DNA of 64,000 nucleotides from Fervidicoccus fontis Kam940 (GCF_000258425.1 NC_017461.1:1-64000), one strand, 5' to 3'. Counted from the stretch's first letter, positions 44,079-53,564 are shown. Program-made: numbers and translations. Notes: generated by a model not told the origin, from the sequence alone.

Positions 44079-44328
44079 GAAATGATGCAAAAGATGTGGA
44101 AAAACTATAGTTCTTTATCCTTTCATGGGGCGATATTTCTCTGGTTGCTCTTCTTTGTTTTGTGTGAAATCGTTCAGCTTATAGTCCCATTTCACAGCTG
44201 TGTGGAGCTCTCGAAAATTTCTTTCAATGATCGATCATAAGATCCCCGGTAGAAAGTACAACAAGAGAGAAATTTTTTCTCGCTATTTTTCAGAGTAACA
44301 TCCTATCCAAGATGAGAGAGGAATTAAG

Positions 44329-45403
44329 ATGGTAGAAGGAATCGAGACTGCGCATGGTAGCTTGGATTTAGAAGGGCTGGTAAAGGAGAAGCCGATCGCT
44401 GTGTGTGTCATTAGTTCAACGCTCACATCTACAATACCGAATATATCATTAGCAGGAGAGATATCCATAGCAACCCTTTTCACTCCCACTCTCGATGTAG
44501 AATACGTCTTCTATGGAAAGCCCATGAGCATAGATATTATTCCAACCACTCCCAGCGGGATACCAACTCCAGCTCTCATAACAAGAGTAGCGCTCCAGCT
44601 CTCAGGGATCCCCTTCATAGCAGTTGATTCAGGTTCATATATTGAACCCAGGATGCCCTTCATTGCCTTGCCGAGTAGGAGGGTCGGGGAAGATAAATGA
44701 GGAGGAAGCTCTCCCGAGAGGCACTTCGAGGAAGCTCTTTCTCGAGGCGAAGAGTCTGGGAAAAGTCCTCGGATCCCTCTCGAGAGTCGTCATGGTCGGA
44801 GAGAGCATGCCTGGTGGAACTACGACTGCCCTCTCCATACTGAGAGCCCTCGGAATAGGCGATTACAACTCCACGAGCAGCTCCTCGAATATTAATCCTG
44901 TAGATATAAAGAAGAAGGTGGTGGAAAGAGCCTTAGAGAGGGCGAGAGGGGTGAGCGATCCCTTCGAGATAAATGATATCGCTGGAGATCCTCTGCACAT
45001 ATCTGTAGCAGGTATGGCAGTCGGGATATTGAGTGCAAACAGCTACGCGATACTTGCTGGAGGAACTCAGATGCTCGCAGCTCTGGCATTGATGAAGTCC
45101 TCGGGTGAGAGCTTCAATGAAGAGAGTGTGGCAATAGCGAGGACGAGATGGGTCTACGAAGATAGGGGAGAGGAAATGGTCAAGATAGTGAAAAGGATAT
45201 CGCCGGGATCATCGATCCTCTATATAAACTTGAACTTCTCGGATTCTCCTTTCGAAGGTCTCAGAGCGTTCGAGAAAGGCTTCGTGAAAGAGGGGGTGGG
45301 AGCAGGAGGGGCATCGATACTTGCCATCTCGAGAGGAGTGAGTATGGAAGGTCTGAAGGCATCTATTTATAAGGAGTATGAGAGTCTCATAGAGAGAAAG
45401 TGA
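44329..45403 (+). pseudogene. cobT: CobT-like phosphoribosyltransferase, frameshifted copy B
   Basis: The first frame (from ATG 44329) reads ISSTLTSTIPNISLAGEIS and FIALPSRRVG, then terminates at 44700. The second frame carries KINEEEALPRGTSRKLFLE, VGESMPGGTTTALSILRALG and ILAGGTQMLAALAL to 45403. The slip lies in the GGGTCGGGGAAG run near 44688. Otherwise it aligns end to end with cobT at 22689-23744. One indel is the only visible lesion, so a recent mutation or a sequencing slip is possible. Confidence 0.9.
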
Positions 45404-45409
45404 GGCTCT

Positions 45410-46029
45410 ATGGCAAAAGTAATTGATGAGAGCAGCGACTTCCTTCTCATAGATCTCGAAGGAGAGCTCATGTCTCTCTCTACTTCAGGCTGCCCGAAGG
45501 TATATGAAAGAGCGAGATATTTAGCCTTCAAGAGGGTGCCGAAAGGCTTCGAGCATGTTGATCTAGATGAATACTGCAGAGAGGTATCGAGGAGCCTCGG
45601 AGTTGATATCGAGGAAACAGCCCTTTTCTTCACTGCAGTGGACCTGAGGAATTACTCGAAGGGATCATACAGCCATAGAGGAGTGAAAGCTGAGGCGTTC
45701 GTAACCTATGGCGTTGACTCACCATCATGCTTCGAGGAAAGAAGGCGGGAAATTGGGACGATAAACGTCGCAGTAATAGTAGAGAAGCCCATGAGCAGGG
45801 TTGGGCTCCTCGATCTCTTCAGGACAGTCTCTGAGATAAAGGGCATGTCGATATCGCTCGGAGGTCCTATGTGCCCCTCTCATTCCTCAGTAGGAACGGC
45901 ATCCGACGCAACAATGGTAGCATCTCCTCAAGGCGATGAGAGTTTTGGTGGGATAGCTACGGATGTAGGCATCTCTGCTTCTCTAGCGCTTCTCGAGGCG
46001 ATCTCCCAGCAAATTGCATCGATACCCCT
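45410..46029 (+). pseudogene. cbiS: cbiS copy B, truncated after the CbiZ domain
   Basis: From ATG 45410 it encodes a CbiZ domain closely similar to copy A (LSTSGCPKVYERARYL, AFVTYGVDSPSCFEE, SDATMVASPQGDES, ATDVGISASLALLEAIS). Homology stops at about SQQIASIP (46025-46029), and the frame then runs a few codons into foreign sequence. The CobZ phosphatase half is absent. The remaining 210 residues could still be an amidohydrolase, because CbiZ works alone in other archaea. It uses a normal ATG with GTGAGG upstream, unlike copy A. Confidence 0.85.
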
Positions 46030-46260
46030 GACCTTTAACTTTTGCCCCATGTCATGAAGGAAGCCTATCAAGAAAGCATCTTGAGATTCTGGTACATCCT
46101 CATATCTTTTACCATAAACCTCGACAAAAATTTCGAAGGCCCTCCCTACAGCGTAGCTGTGAAGAAGAAGCGATATCGATGTCCAGTACTTCGCAGGGGT
46201 AGATGATATAGGTGGAGGAAGCAGAGAATAGGCGATTTTAAGGTCGCGAGCGTAACCCAA
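46025..46260 (-). pseudogene. HD-domain cas gene fragment (Cas10d or Cas3''-like)
   Basis: Reading leftward from TTG 46260: GYARDLKIAYSLLPPPISS, LLLHSYAVGRAFEIFVEVYG, SQDAFLIGFLHDMGQKLKV. The LLHSYAV helix and the FLHDMGQKL motif are typical of the HD nuclease domain at the N-terminus of Cas10d/Cas10 or in Cas3''. The frame then passes directly into antisense cbiS sequence at about 46025. Only the first 80 residues or so remain. It differs from the intact Cas3'' at 49095-49880. Confidence 0.6.
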
Positions 46261-46400
46261 TATTGATTCACTCTTACATCATTTCTTATATGATTTTGTT
46301 TTTTAATATTTAAAACTTACCCGCCATTTGGTCAAACTATGACAAGGGGAGGGAGAGAATGTCAATTTAATAATGTATGGAAGGTTTTTTAGATCAGACC

Positions 46401-46417
46401 ACAATTTATAAGGAGGT
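46401..46417 (+). promoter_or_regulatory. TATA-like element and Shine-Dalgarno for cas6
   Basis: ACAATTTATA (46401-46410) is followed by AGGAGGT (46411-46417), ten bases before ATG 46427. The strong Shine-Dalgarno shows that this ATG is the real start and that the message is translated with a leader. Confidence 0.6.
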
Positions 46418-46426
46418 CGATAGTAG

Positions 46427-47266
46427 ATGAACATTAAAGGCTACAGGGTAATCGTGGAGGTCGAGTCGAGCCAGCCAGTAGTGGAGTTCACAGGGAGGTT
46501 GGTCAAGTCATTCGTTTTCGCTTTGAACCCGCATTTGGAGCTCATGAAAGGCTTTGAAGGAATTTTGTCGCCACTGCACATATCCCCACTCTTCAAAGTG
46601 AAGCTTGACCACGACTTCGGTGAGCCGGCTTACACATTTGCTGTTGTTTCAAAGAAGGAGGAAAGGGAGATAGAACCCCTGAACTTGAACGGAGAGTTCG
46701 TATTTCACGTTGGGGGAGATGAGAGTACAGTGAACAACGTAGTGGATAAGATAGGAAAAATCAATGGTTCCATCTTTCTCAGGATCCACGACGCCTTGGT
46801 CAAGTATAAAGTTGAAAAAATAGTGGACGTTACCGAGGAGGTATTTGGAAAGGTATATCAAATAACTGACAAGGTTAAAGTCTACCTGAAGTCACCGGCA
46901 CAAATATTCAACCCCTATGCATCTACGAAACTCCCAAAATTCACTCCTTCTGCGATTGAAGTACTGATCGCCCCATATGCTATATTGAACCGAAATTACA
47001 CGATAACGGAGAGCTTAGTCGTTTCCTCTTTTCCAACTATCGGGAAACTGGTGGAAACTTGGTACAGCATAAAGACTTTGAGGCCTATAGCAATATTCTT
47101 CAAGGGAAAGAAACAAGTTAACCTGGCAGGAAGTATAACCTATTTGATTCAGAACGAGAATGCTAAGGAGCTCGAAATGGTGCAGAAAACTCTGGCAGTT
47201 GCGGAACTAGCAGGTATAGGTAGATCGCGTCAGAATGGTTTCGGAACAACAGTCGTGGTCAAGTAA
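46427..47266 (+). CDS. cas6: Cas6 crRNA endonuclease, paralogue 1
   Basis: A 279-residue RAMP protein with two ferredoxin-like halves and the C-terminal glycine-rich loop GIGRSRQNGFGTTVV characteristic of Cas6. It cuts pre-crRNA in each repeat, 8 nt before the repeat end, leaving the ATTGAAAG handle. It is on the plus strand, alone, with its own ribosome binding site, opposite the main I-A operon. A relic repeat lies at 47432-47455 between it and the second cas6. Confidence 0.88.
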   Translation: MNIKGYRVIVEVESSQPVVEFTGRLVKSFVFALNPHLELMKGFEGILSPLHISPLFKVKLDHDFGEPAYTFAVVSKKEEREIEPLNLNGEFVFHVGGDESTVNNVVDKIGKINGSIFLRIHDALVKYKVEKIVDVTEEVFGKVYQITDKVKVYLKSPAQIFNPYASTKLPKFTPSAIEVLIAPYAILNRNYTITESLVVSSFPTIGKLVETWYSIKTLRPIAIFFKGKKQVNLAGSITYLIQNENAKELEMVQKTLAVAELAGIGRSRQNGFGTTVVVK

Positions 47267-47412
47267 ATAGAGGGGAGGTTTCGCTTCAGATGTCCAGGAA
47301 AGTATTTATAAGCTTTTCCGACAAAAAAATACATGTCTGCAAAGCTGACGGGATCCTTTTTGTCGGTGAAAATTGGGGTCCCGCATAGAATTTCCCGCAT
47401 GTCAAAGCCCCG

Positions 47413-47455
47413 GTTGAAAATAAGCAAGACTAAATCTGCCAGATAGAAATGAAGG
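47413..47455 (+). repeat. 26-bp motif (partial) fused to a relic CRISPR repeat (GCC type)
   Basis: Positions 47413-47433 repeat the first 21 bases of the motif seen at 15911 and 40822. They run straight into a decayed repeat at 47432-47455 (AATCT, GCC, AGATAGAAATGAAGG). The stem ATCT/AGAT is intact and the loop is GCC. The same GCC loop occurs once in array 3, at 55194-55217 near its trailer end. Confidence 0.75.
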
Positions 47456-47493
47456 GGAGGATAAAAAAAGAAACAGAGCTGATTTCACTGTAA

Positions 47494-48408
47494 TTAAGAG
47501 TCAAGGAAAAGGGAGATCTCTCCCAGTCCTATTCCCCTGCTTTTCCCTACCCCAACTATCTCCGCGATCTTAAGTAATCTAACAAAAGCTCCAGCAACCC
47601 CCTCGTTCATTGCCCTGTAGTTGATCCAACCGATTATTCCCCTGCCTCTCCTCATATTTCCCTTATCATCCTTTCCAAGCAAAACAGTGACAGGTTTGAG
47701 CTCGTGATCGACCTCTTCTACGAACAGGTCAAAGAAGCGAAGCGCCATGTAGGGGACCCTTTGATCCTTTTTGCCTATTTCACCCAAGTGCTCTAGCAGG
47801 TTCTTCAAGACGCTGCCCGCGAGCAAACCAGGAGTTGGTAACAGGGAATAGCTATCCTTCAGAGCAGAAGCTCTCTTCGAGAGCCATGGCGGTGTTGCTA
47901 TCTTCTTGCTCAATATCGTCGGAGTTAGGAATCTCACCCTCACGGATCCCGCTGTTGAAGCAGGAACTTCCCGTATGATGTCGATCGTGGTCACCTCTAG
48001 CTCAACTTCGCCATAGGGAGTTTTGACCGAGACATATGGCTTCGGAAGGTAACTCATCAATGCATTGCTATCAGATATCAGGACGATCTCCGCCTCATAG
48101 AACTTATCAGGATCCATATGAAGGAGACCCTTTTTCCCCTCGAGAGCTACAAGCCTCCCTCCGCTGCCAGGAAGCCTGAGTGCCTTGTAGAGCACTTTTC
48201 TAGGTCTCTTCGATTCAGCATACATTTCCCATATATTGTGCAGATCTTCCGAAGATGCTACCGCGGCTTTGAGCAGGTTCGAGCTCAATGGCGGAAGCAT
48301 TATGAAGTCTCTCGACTTGACCCTGTAGCTTATTCTAATCAGGCTTCTCGTTCTCAAGAACTCCTCTACAATCGCGTTCACTTTTTTGAGCATTTCAATC
48401 AACGCCAT
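47494..48408 (-). CDS. cas6: Cas6-like RAMP protein, paralogue 2
   Basis: A 304-residue protein ending in the glycine-rich loop VGVGKSRGIGLGEISLF, with GSVRVRFLTPTIL-type strands of Cas6. It is quite different in sequence from paralogue 1. It is the last gene of the type I-A operon and overlaps csa3 by 14 bp. The two Cas6 proteins may serve different repeat families, or this one may be bound to the I-A Cascade. Confidence 0.8.
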   Translation of the reverse strand: MALIEMLKKVNAIVEEFLRTRSLIRISYRVKSRDFIMLPPLSSNLLKAAVASSEDLHNIWEMYAESKRPRKVLYKALRLPGSGGRLVALEGKKGLLHMDPDKFYEAEIVLISDSNALMSYLPKPYVSVKTPYGEVELEVTTIDIIREVPASTAGSVRVRFLTPTILSKKIATPPWLSKRASALKDSYSLLPTPGLLAGSVLKNLLEHLGEIGKKDQRVPYMALRFFDLFVEEVDHELKPVTVLLGKDDKGNMRRGRGIIGWINYRAMNEGVAGAFVRLLKIAEIVGVGKSRGIGLGEISLFLDS

Positions 48409-49090
48409 CAGAGTGGTTTTTTTCTCCTTCAGATGGAAGTACGTTCCTGAAAGCTCTGGAAATAACCATTCCCTTGGGTGTGAGTTTGTACAGATCTTTC
48501 CTTCCTCTCTTTTCTGGTGTTATCAGCCCCAGCTGTCTGAGTAGCTTCACTGATCTGAATACTGTTGGCTTCGATTTTCCAAGCTCACGGGAAATATCGT
48601 CGAGCGTCAGCGCTTCCTTTCTGGAAATCAAGTCAAGAACTCTCAGCGACAAGCTGGATAAAAATGGCTTGACAGTTATGTAAGTAAGAAAAGATATATC
48701 GTATCTACCCTTCAGATCTTCGGTCCATATTCTGATTTGGAGCCTATAGGGATCCACAGAAGCAATAGCTGCTCCGAGGGTTATTATACCGATGAGCCTC
48801 ATTCCACTGCTAACATCTATTATGATGCTCGATTCTTCTAGATCGAGAAGCCTCTTTGAAATCTCATGAAAAGCTTCATGTGGTGAAGAGAAATCTATTT
48901 CCCATACTTCCACGCTTCTTTCAACATACTCTTTGATAAAAGTTGTTATTTCATCGAGAGCTTTCAAAACCTTTTCGTTCTTGTCGTTGTTTATAACTGC
49001 TATGAAGAGATCTGCATCAGGCTGTTCTAGAATCGTCTTGAATATGAATTTCGGATCGAATCCAACGGTGAAAATGACCGATTTCTTCAT
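48395..49090 (-). CDS. csa3: Csa3 CARF-wHTH transcription regulator
   Basis: A 231-residue protein. The N-terminal CARF domain begins SVIFTVGFDPKFIFKTILE and has the ligand motif IIDVSSGMRLIGIITLGAAI (residues about 95-114). The C-terminal winged helix reads LTLDDISRELGKSKPTVFRS. Csa3 proteins control cas genes and, in Sulfolobus, spacer acquisition, and can sense cyclic tetra-adenylate. Located inside the interference operon, it may correspond to the Csa3b type. It is intact, unlike the second csa3 at 59329-60028. Confidence 0.9.
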   Translation of the reverse strand: MKKSVIFTVGFDPKFIFKTILEQPDADLFIAVINNDKNEKVLKALDEITTFIKEYVERSVEVWEIDFSSPHEAFHEISKRLLDLEESSIIIDVSSGMRLIGIITLGAAIASVDPYRLQIRIWTEDLKGRYDISFLTYITVKPFLSSLSLRVLDLISRKEALTLDDISRELGKSKPTVFRSVKLLRQLGLITPEKRGRKDLYKLTPKGMVISRAFRNVLPSEGEKNHSDGVD

Positions 49091-49094
49091 TACT

Positions 49095-49880
49095 TCATCT
49101 CTCCTCTATACATGACAAGTCGAAATCGACGAAGAATTTCTTTTTAATGTTTCTCTCTTCACCCATATCGCTTTCAACTTGGCTAGCAGAATAATTGTCG
49201 CTCATGATAAGTACCTTCAGAATATGCTGAGCCATCATCGATACCTTCGCAGCTTTCGGTTCATGCATTTCAAATATATTCCACGCTAAATATCTTTCTG
49301 TAAACTCTTTATAAGTTTCAATTAATCCTTTGAGTTCTTCATCTTCGACTTTCTCCCTCATTTCCAGCCATTCTTCCAGTCCCATCCCATTGACCACTTT
49401 AGCGAGAAAGTCCCTTAAAATGAAAGGTATTTTACTTCTATAGGTACTGTTAAGGAATCTCCCATAAAATCGATTTATTATCGCTAAAGTGCTTAACCTA
49501 TCTCCCATTGCCAGGTGGTGAGCACGCACAGCGAGATGCATTGAGATCGGAACTGCATAGAACGAGAAATCATCGGGTTTCATGTTCTTCTTTAATTCAA
49601 GTTTCTTCGAAGCGATGTGCATTACTAGGCTGGAAAGGATCTCATGTCCTGCGAAGCTTTCAGGTGGCTCCTTGGTTTCAGGATTATGATAAAAAATTTT
49701 CCCCATATCGTGAAATATAATGGTAGAAACCATCGCCATGTCCAGCTCTCTTTCCGGGATGCCGAGCCTCTTAGATAGCCTCGCTGTGTATTTCCTACGT
49801 TTGTAGCACTTCTCATAGAAATCTATCATTTTTTTAATATGTTCATCTAACATCTGTCCTTTTCTAGCCCAAAAGCTCAT
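49095..49880 (-). CDS. cas3'': Cas3'' HD nuclease (type I-A)
   Basis: A 261-residue HD-domain protein with STIIFHDMGKIFYH at about residue 52-65, a second His in FAGHEILSSL and further His in VRAHHLAMG. It is the stand-alone nuclease of the split type I-A Cas3 and degrades the displaced strand with two metal ions. It is coupled to the cas3' helicase gene by a 1-bp overlap. Confidence 0.92.
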   Translation of the reverse strand: MSFWARKGQMLDEHIKKMIDFYEKCYKRRKYTARLSKRLGIPERELDMAMVSTIIFHDMGKIFYHNPETKEPPESFAGHEILSSLVMHIASKKLELKKNMKPDDFSFYAVPISMHLAVRAHHLAMGDRLSTLAIINRFYGRFLNSTYRSKIPFILRDFLAKVVNGMGLEEWLEMREKVEDEELKGLIETYKEFTERYLAWNIFEMHEPKAAKVSMMAQHILKVLIMSDNYSASQVESDMGEERNIKKKFFVDFDLSCIEER

Positions 49881-51538
49881 TATCGTCCACCGTAAGCGAT
49901 GTCCGCATATAAATCTTCTGATATGCTAATGGACTCGATGCAGTTCTCTTTCAAATAAAGGTTAACTTTTTCTATACTTTTCTCTCTACTGAGCATAGCT
50001 TCAATCTTATTTATAAACTCTTCTTTACTCAACACCTTCCCCTCCTCTCTGCAAGTTTCGATGTTGCGAATTTCGTTCAAGAGCCTATCTTTAGGGTATG
50101 CGAAGAGATCCTGAACAGGTATAGAAACGCTGTCTCCTCTCCTCCCCTCGATAAAAGCATTTATGCTAACTATCCTTCTTCCGAGCTCTCCAGTTAAGAA
50201 ATCATTGATGTTTAGAGGTTGATCTCGCGGAGAGAGCGATAGTATGTCCTTTCTATATTGGATGTGCTCCTCGTCGCTTCTCATCAGACCATCCCACTCT
50301 TCTACTAGCTTCATATAGCCTATTTTTCCCTCTTTCCCCAATGGTGCTTTGAGTGCGACCCTATTGAGCCTCTCAACTAACAGGTCTTTCGTCGCCTCAA
50401 CTTCTTTTGCATCATAGGGTCCTCGTCTTTCTGTAATCAGTATCACCAGCTCTCCATCCACATCTTCATCCTTCCTCAGGAGCCTGCCTGCCCTCTGTAT
50501 CAAGCTGGGGAGAGGAGACAGTTCGGCAACCATGAAATCGCTGCTAATATCGATTCCAGCCTCTACAACGCTAGTCGCCAGTGCTATATAGCTTTCTCCC
50601 CTCTTGTACATATCCAAGAGCTCCGAAGTTCTCTCTTCTCTATCGTTCTTCGAGAGGAGACCGTGAAGAAGTATGGGCCTTTCTCCCAATTCTAATAGCT
50701 TTCTCTGAGCTTTCAATACTGTTTCCCTGGTATTCAGTATTATGAGGACCCTTTTTCCCTCTCTCTTTCTCTTAATTGCCAAAGAGAGAGAATCATCCAA
50801 ACTTTCGCTCATTGATATGCTCACTCTCTTGGCAAGAGCTTTTTCTTCGAAATCTTCATCTCTGCCGTCCGCTTCCCCGCACTTTTCTCCATATAAGCAC
50901 TCTGTATACTTTATATCAATTTTCAGCATATCCCTGGTCGTTTCCAGCAACTTCTTCGCATTACTGATCATGGATCCAGGTATCGTAGCCGAAGCCAAAA
51001 CCACCGTCGCACCTGTCCCCAAAAGATAGTAGAGCGTGTTATAGAACATTTGCTTCATGCCTTTCTCCAATACCATCAGATGAGGCTCGTCTATGAACAC
51101 TAGAGACTCGCTCACGTTGCTCCTCGATACGGGATAGTGACCCCTCGTCGAAAAATCCTTCTTGAAGAATCCGCGGAGAAGGGCTTTCAATTCTGGAATT
51201 GGAATCTTGTGCAAATGCATGCCTATAGTGTCTATGGTCGTGACGATGACCTTTTTATGGAAAAAAGGCGACTCTCGGCGCTCCATATATTCCCTCGCTA
51301 AGATGTCAGAGTTCTCCCTCAAACAGGGGACCCGTTCTGCTAGCTTTCTGTACAGATCCTCATTCAAAGTTCTCAGGGGGGAAACATAAACAGCCCTCTC
51401 TATGTTCCCATTGCATGTCATCTCTGCAAATTGGAGAAAAAGCTCCGTCTTTCCATAACCTGTGGGTAGCCTCAGGACTCCCAGTCCTGGCACGGAGGGA
51501 TCGAAAAAATCTTGAAACTCAGTTATGAGGAGCCTCAT
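49880..51538 (-). CDS. cas3': Cas3' helicase (type I-A)
   Basis: A 552-residue superfamily 2 helicase. Motif I is RLPTGYGKTELFLQF (K30), motif II FIDEPHLM (DEPH, about residue 150-157), motif III ASATIPGS and motif VI SLIQRAGRLLR. No HD domain is attached, which is typical of type I-A. It unwinds DNA recruited by Cascade and feeds it to Cas3''. It ends where cas3'' begins, and its start is 30 bp after cas8a. Confidence 0.93.
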   Translation of the reverse strand: MRLLITEFQDFFDPSVPGLGVLRLPTGYGKTELFLQFAEMTCNGNIERAVYVSPLRTLNEDLYRKLAERVPCLRENSDILAREYMERRESPFFHKKVIVTTIDTIGMHLHKIPIPELKALLRGFFKKDFSTRGHYPVSRSNVSESLVFIDEPHLMVLEKGMKQMFYNTLYYLLGTGATVVLASATIPGSMISNAKKLLETTRDMLKIDIKYTECLYGEKCGEADGRDEDFEEKALAKRVSISMSESLDDSLSLAIKRKREGKRVLIILNTRETVLKAQRKLLELGERPILLHGLLSKNDREERTSELLDMYKRGESYIALATSVVEAGIDISSDFMVAELSPLPSLIQRAGRLLRKDEDVDGELVILITERRGPYDAKEVEATKDLLVERLNRVALKAPLGKEGKIGYMKLVEEWDGLMRSDEEHIQYRKDILSLSPRDQPLNINDFLTGELGRRIVSINAFIEGRRGDSVSIPVQDLFAYPKDRLLNEIRNIETCREEGKVLSKEEFINKIEAMLSREKSIEKVNLYLKENCIESISISEDLYADIAYGGR

Positions 51539-51567
51539 AGGAATCCCTCGTTATGCGCATAAACACC

Positions 51568-52782
51568 TCAAGCCTTCTTTATGAGCTTCATGAGTTGCCT
51601 GAGTACTCTGGGGTCTCTGAAAGTATATTCAGCATCCCCCGAGAGTCTAGAAAGTCTATAGACGTTTCCATAAGGATCGATGCCTGAGAGGATATTCCAG
51701 AGGCTCCTGACCATTGCGCTCATCGTCGAGAGATCTCCCCATTTCTCCTGGCAGATCGCTGAGCTTCTGCCCGCGGCAGATCTCAGGGTACACTTCAGCA
51801 AGTCCTCGATGCTTTTTTTCAGCGTTCCATACTCCACACCCGTGATGAGGGGCTGAAGCATTTGATAGAGCGAGCTGAGGCTTATGGGGATTTCTTCTGT
51901 CACTATGTATGCGTTGTTCCCAACGGAGATCCTTTGATAGCTGAGGCTTATGACACCCGCTCTACCTAGTATTTGCGGGCTCATGTTGAGGAATAGTAAC
52001 AGGGTATAGGCTTCTCCATGAGAAGGCGGCTCTTTAACCTTTATGGGAGCTTCTGAGAAGTCTTCTATAACGGAAGTTATAACGCTAGCTGAACCTATAT
52101 TCTGGATTTCGGATAATATGAGGTTTTCATCAATCAACAAGCTGAGGAGTGTATCTCCGAAGTAGCCAGAGAAAGAGGCCAGCCAACCACCACCGAGTAT
52201 GCCGTACCAAAGCGGAGAAATCTTCATATCGCCCTTGAATTTCAGCGAGAGGTAGTTTCTTCCATATTCATATTTTTCAAGCTTGAGTACCTGTAACTGG
52301 GCAAAGTCAGCCATGTCTCCTCCTAAATATAGAGTATCACCCGAAAGATTGATGCTTTTCAGCTCTGTTTCGAGGGCGATGTTGCCGATCCTGGATATAT
52401 ACATAGGCATGCTATCTACAACTTTCTTGAAGAAGGAGCAAATGGTGTCATCATCGCTGATGGAAAAGCCAAGCTTTGATGAAAGTCTTTGGGCTACCCA
52501 CTTATAATCGTTGATATTCAGTTTAATACGGGGGCAAGGAAGTCTTTCACTATTCGTGGCCAATAGCTTTGACTTATACATATTTGTGATTGAGGAAAAA
52601 GCCCCATTGAGGACAAGGTCAGGCGAACCACTGAAAACAAGAGAGTCTCCAGCTATATTGACTCCACTAGGTGCATAGCCCGCCATGAATGAGGCGAAGT
52701 ACAGAGAGAGCCTCCTCGCTGTCTGAAACTCGAAAGGCGGAATTTTCATGATAAATCCTCTTTCCCCCATCGTTCTCACCAT
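51568..52782 (-). CDS. cas8a: Cas8a large subunit (Csa4-like)
   Basis: A protein of about 400 residues at the position of the type I-A large subunit, between cas5a and cas3'. It resembles the Csa4/Cas8a2 family: FEFQTARRLSLYFASFMAGYAP at the start and IDPYGNVYRLSRLSGD near the end. It is likely to recognise the PAM. ATG 52749 (MKIPPFEFQT) is preceded by GGGGAAAGAGG and is a better start than 52782, which overlaps cas5a by 7 bp. Confidence 0.82.
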   Translation of the reverse strand: MVRTMGERGFIMKIPPFEFQTARRLSLYFASFMAGYAPSGVNIAGDSLVFSGSPDLVLNGAFSSITNMYKSKLLATNSERLPCPRIKLNINDYKWVAQRLSSKLGFSISDDDTICSFFKKVVDSMPMYISRIGNIALETELKSINLSGDTLYLGGDMADFAQLQVLKLEKYEYGRNYLSLKFKGDMKISPLWYGILGGGWLASFSGYFGDTLLSLLIDENLILSEIQNIGSASVITSVIEDFSEAPIKVKEPPSHGEAYTLLLFLNMSPQILGRAGVISLSYQRISVGNNAYIVTEEIPISLSSLYQMLQPLITGVEYGTLKKSIEDLLKCTLRSAAGRSSAICQEKWGDLSTMSAMVRSLWNILSGIDPYGNVYRLSRLSGDAEYTFRDPRVLRQLMKLIKKA

Positions 52783-53564
52783 TCTATCAGCTTTATCTCA
52801 TTCTCCTCGATAGCGTATGCGCAGATATCTCTATCCGAATATACCCTGAGCTTCTTCTGCGTGAAAACGCTGCCGTCGTATGCGAAAGCCACCTTAATTG
52901 TCGGCATCCCCATCGACGTGGGACCTGACATTTTCCTCCAATCGTAATGCTCGACGATTTCAACCACTCCTCCATCAAAACTCTCTACCTTGAGACCAAT
53001 CTGTGTAAGGGGAACAGTGTAATCGGTCACGAATTCCTTATTGCATATTTCTTCAGCTACTCCATAAGAGACCTTTGTTGGAGAAATGAGAGATTCTTTG
53101 TCTCCCAATCTTACCATGGAGAAAGATGCAGCTATAACTTCCTCCTTCCATCGGTGTCCCAGATTCCTCGAGGCAGCATCCTCATCGAACAGATATATGA
53201 CGGAAAGATCTGACTCTCCGCTGACATAGAGCCTCTGGTAGGCGAAAGCATCGCTCTTAAGTTCTCTTTCATTCTTCTTGTAGAACCACATTTTCGTCAC
53301 AGTGCTATAAGGAAGCAGCGATAGACCGCTTCTGAAATACACTCCTCTGAGCGAAGAAGACAGCAACTTCGGCATGTAGTCTTCGCTCGATTCTGGAAAG
53401 TTCTTCAATTTTGCCAATGGGTAGGAAAGTGCCCCAATCAGCGTAGTTGGTGGCGGTAACCTGAAAGATGTCCTGCTCTTTGTAGCCGTAATTATTCCGA
53501 AATTCACCGCTGAGGATACGGGCAAAAAATTAACTTTTAGAAAAAAGGGTTTATTCTGAGTCAT
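52776..53564 (-). CDS. cas5a: Cas5a Cascade subunit
   Basis: A 262-residue RAMP protein of the Cas5 family with the N-terminal FRLPPPTTLIGALSYPLAKL signature (the PPP-T--GAL motif) near residue 34. It caps the 5' handle of the crRNA in the type I-A complex. It overlaps cas7 by 4 bp and cas8a by 7 bp. Confidence 0.92.
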   Translation of the reverse strand: MTQNKPFFLKVNFLPVSSAVNFGIITATKSRTSFRLPPPTTLIGALSYPLAKLKNFPESSEDYMPKLLSSSLRGVYFRSGLSLLPYSTVTKMWFYKKNERELKSDAFAYQRLYVSGESDLSVIYLFDEDAASRNLGHRWKEEVIAASFSMVRLGDKESLISPTKVSYGVAEEICNKEFVTDYTVPLTQIGLKVESFDGGVVEIVEHYDWRKMSGPTSMGMPTIKVAFAYDGSVFTQKKLRVYSDRDICAYAIEENEIKLIEW

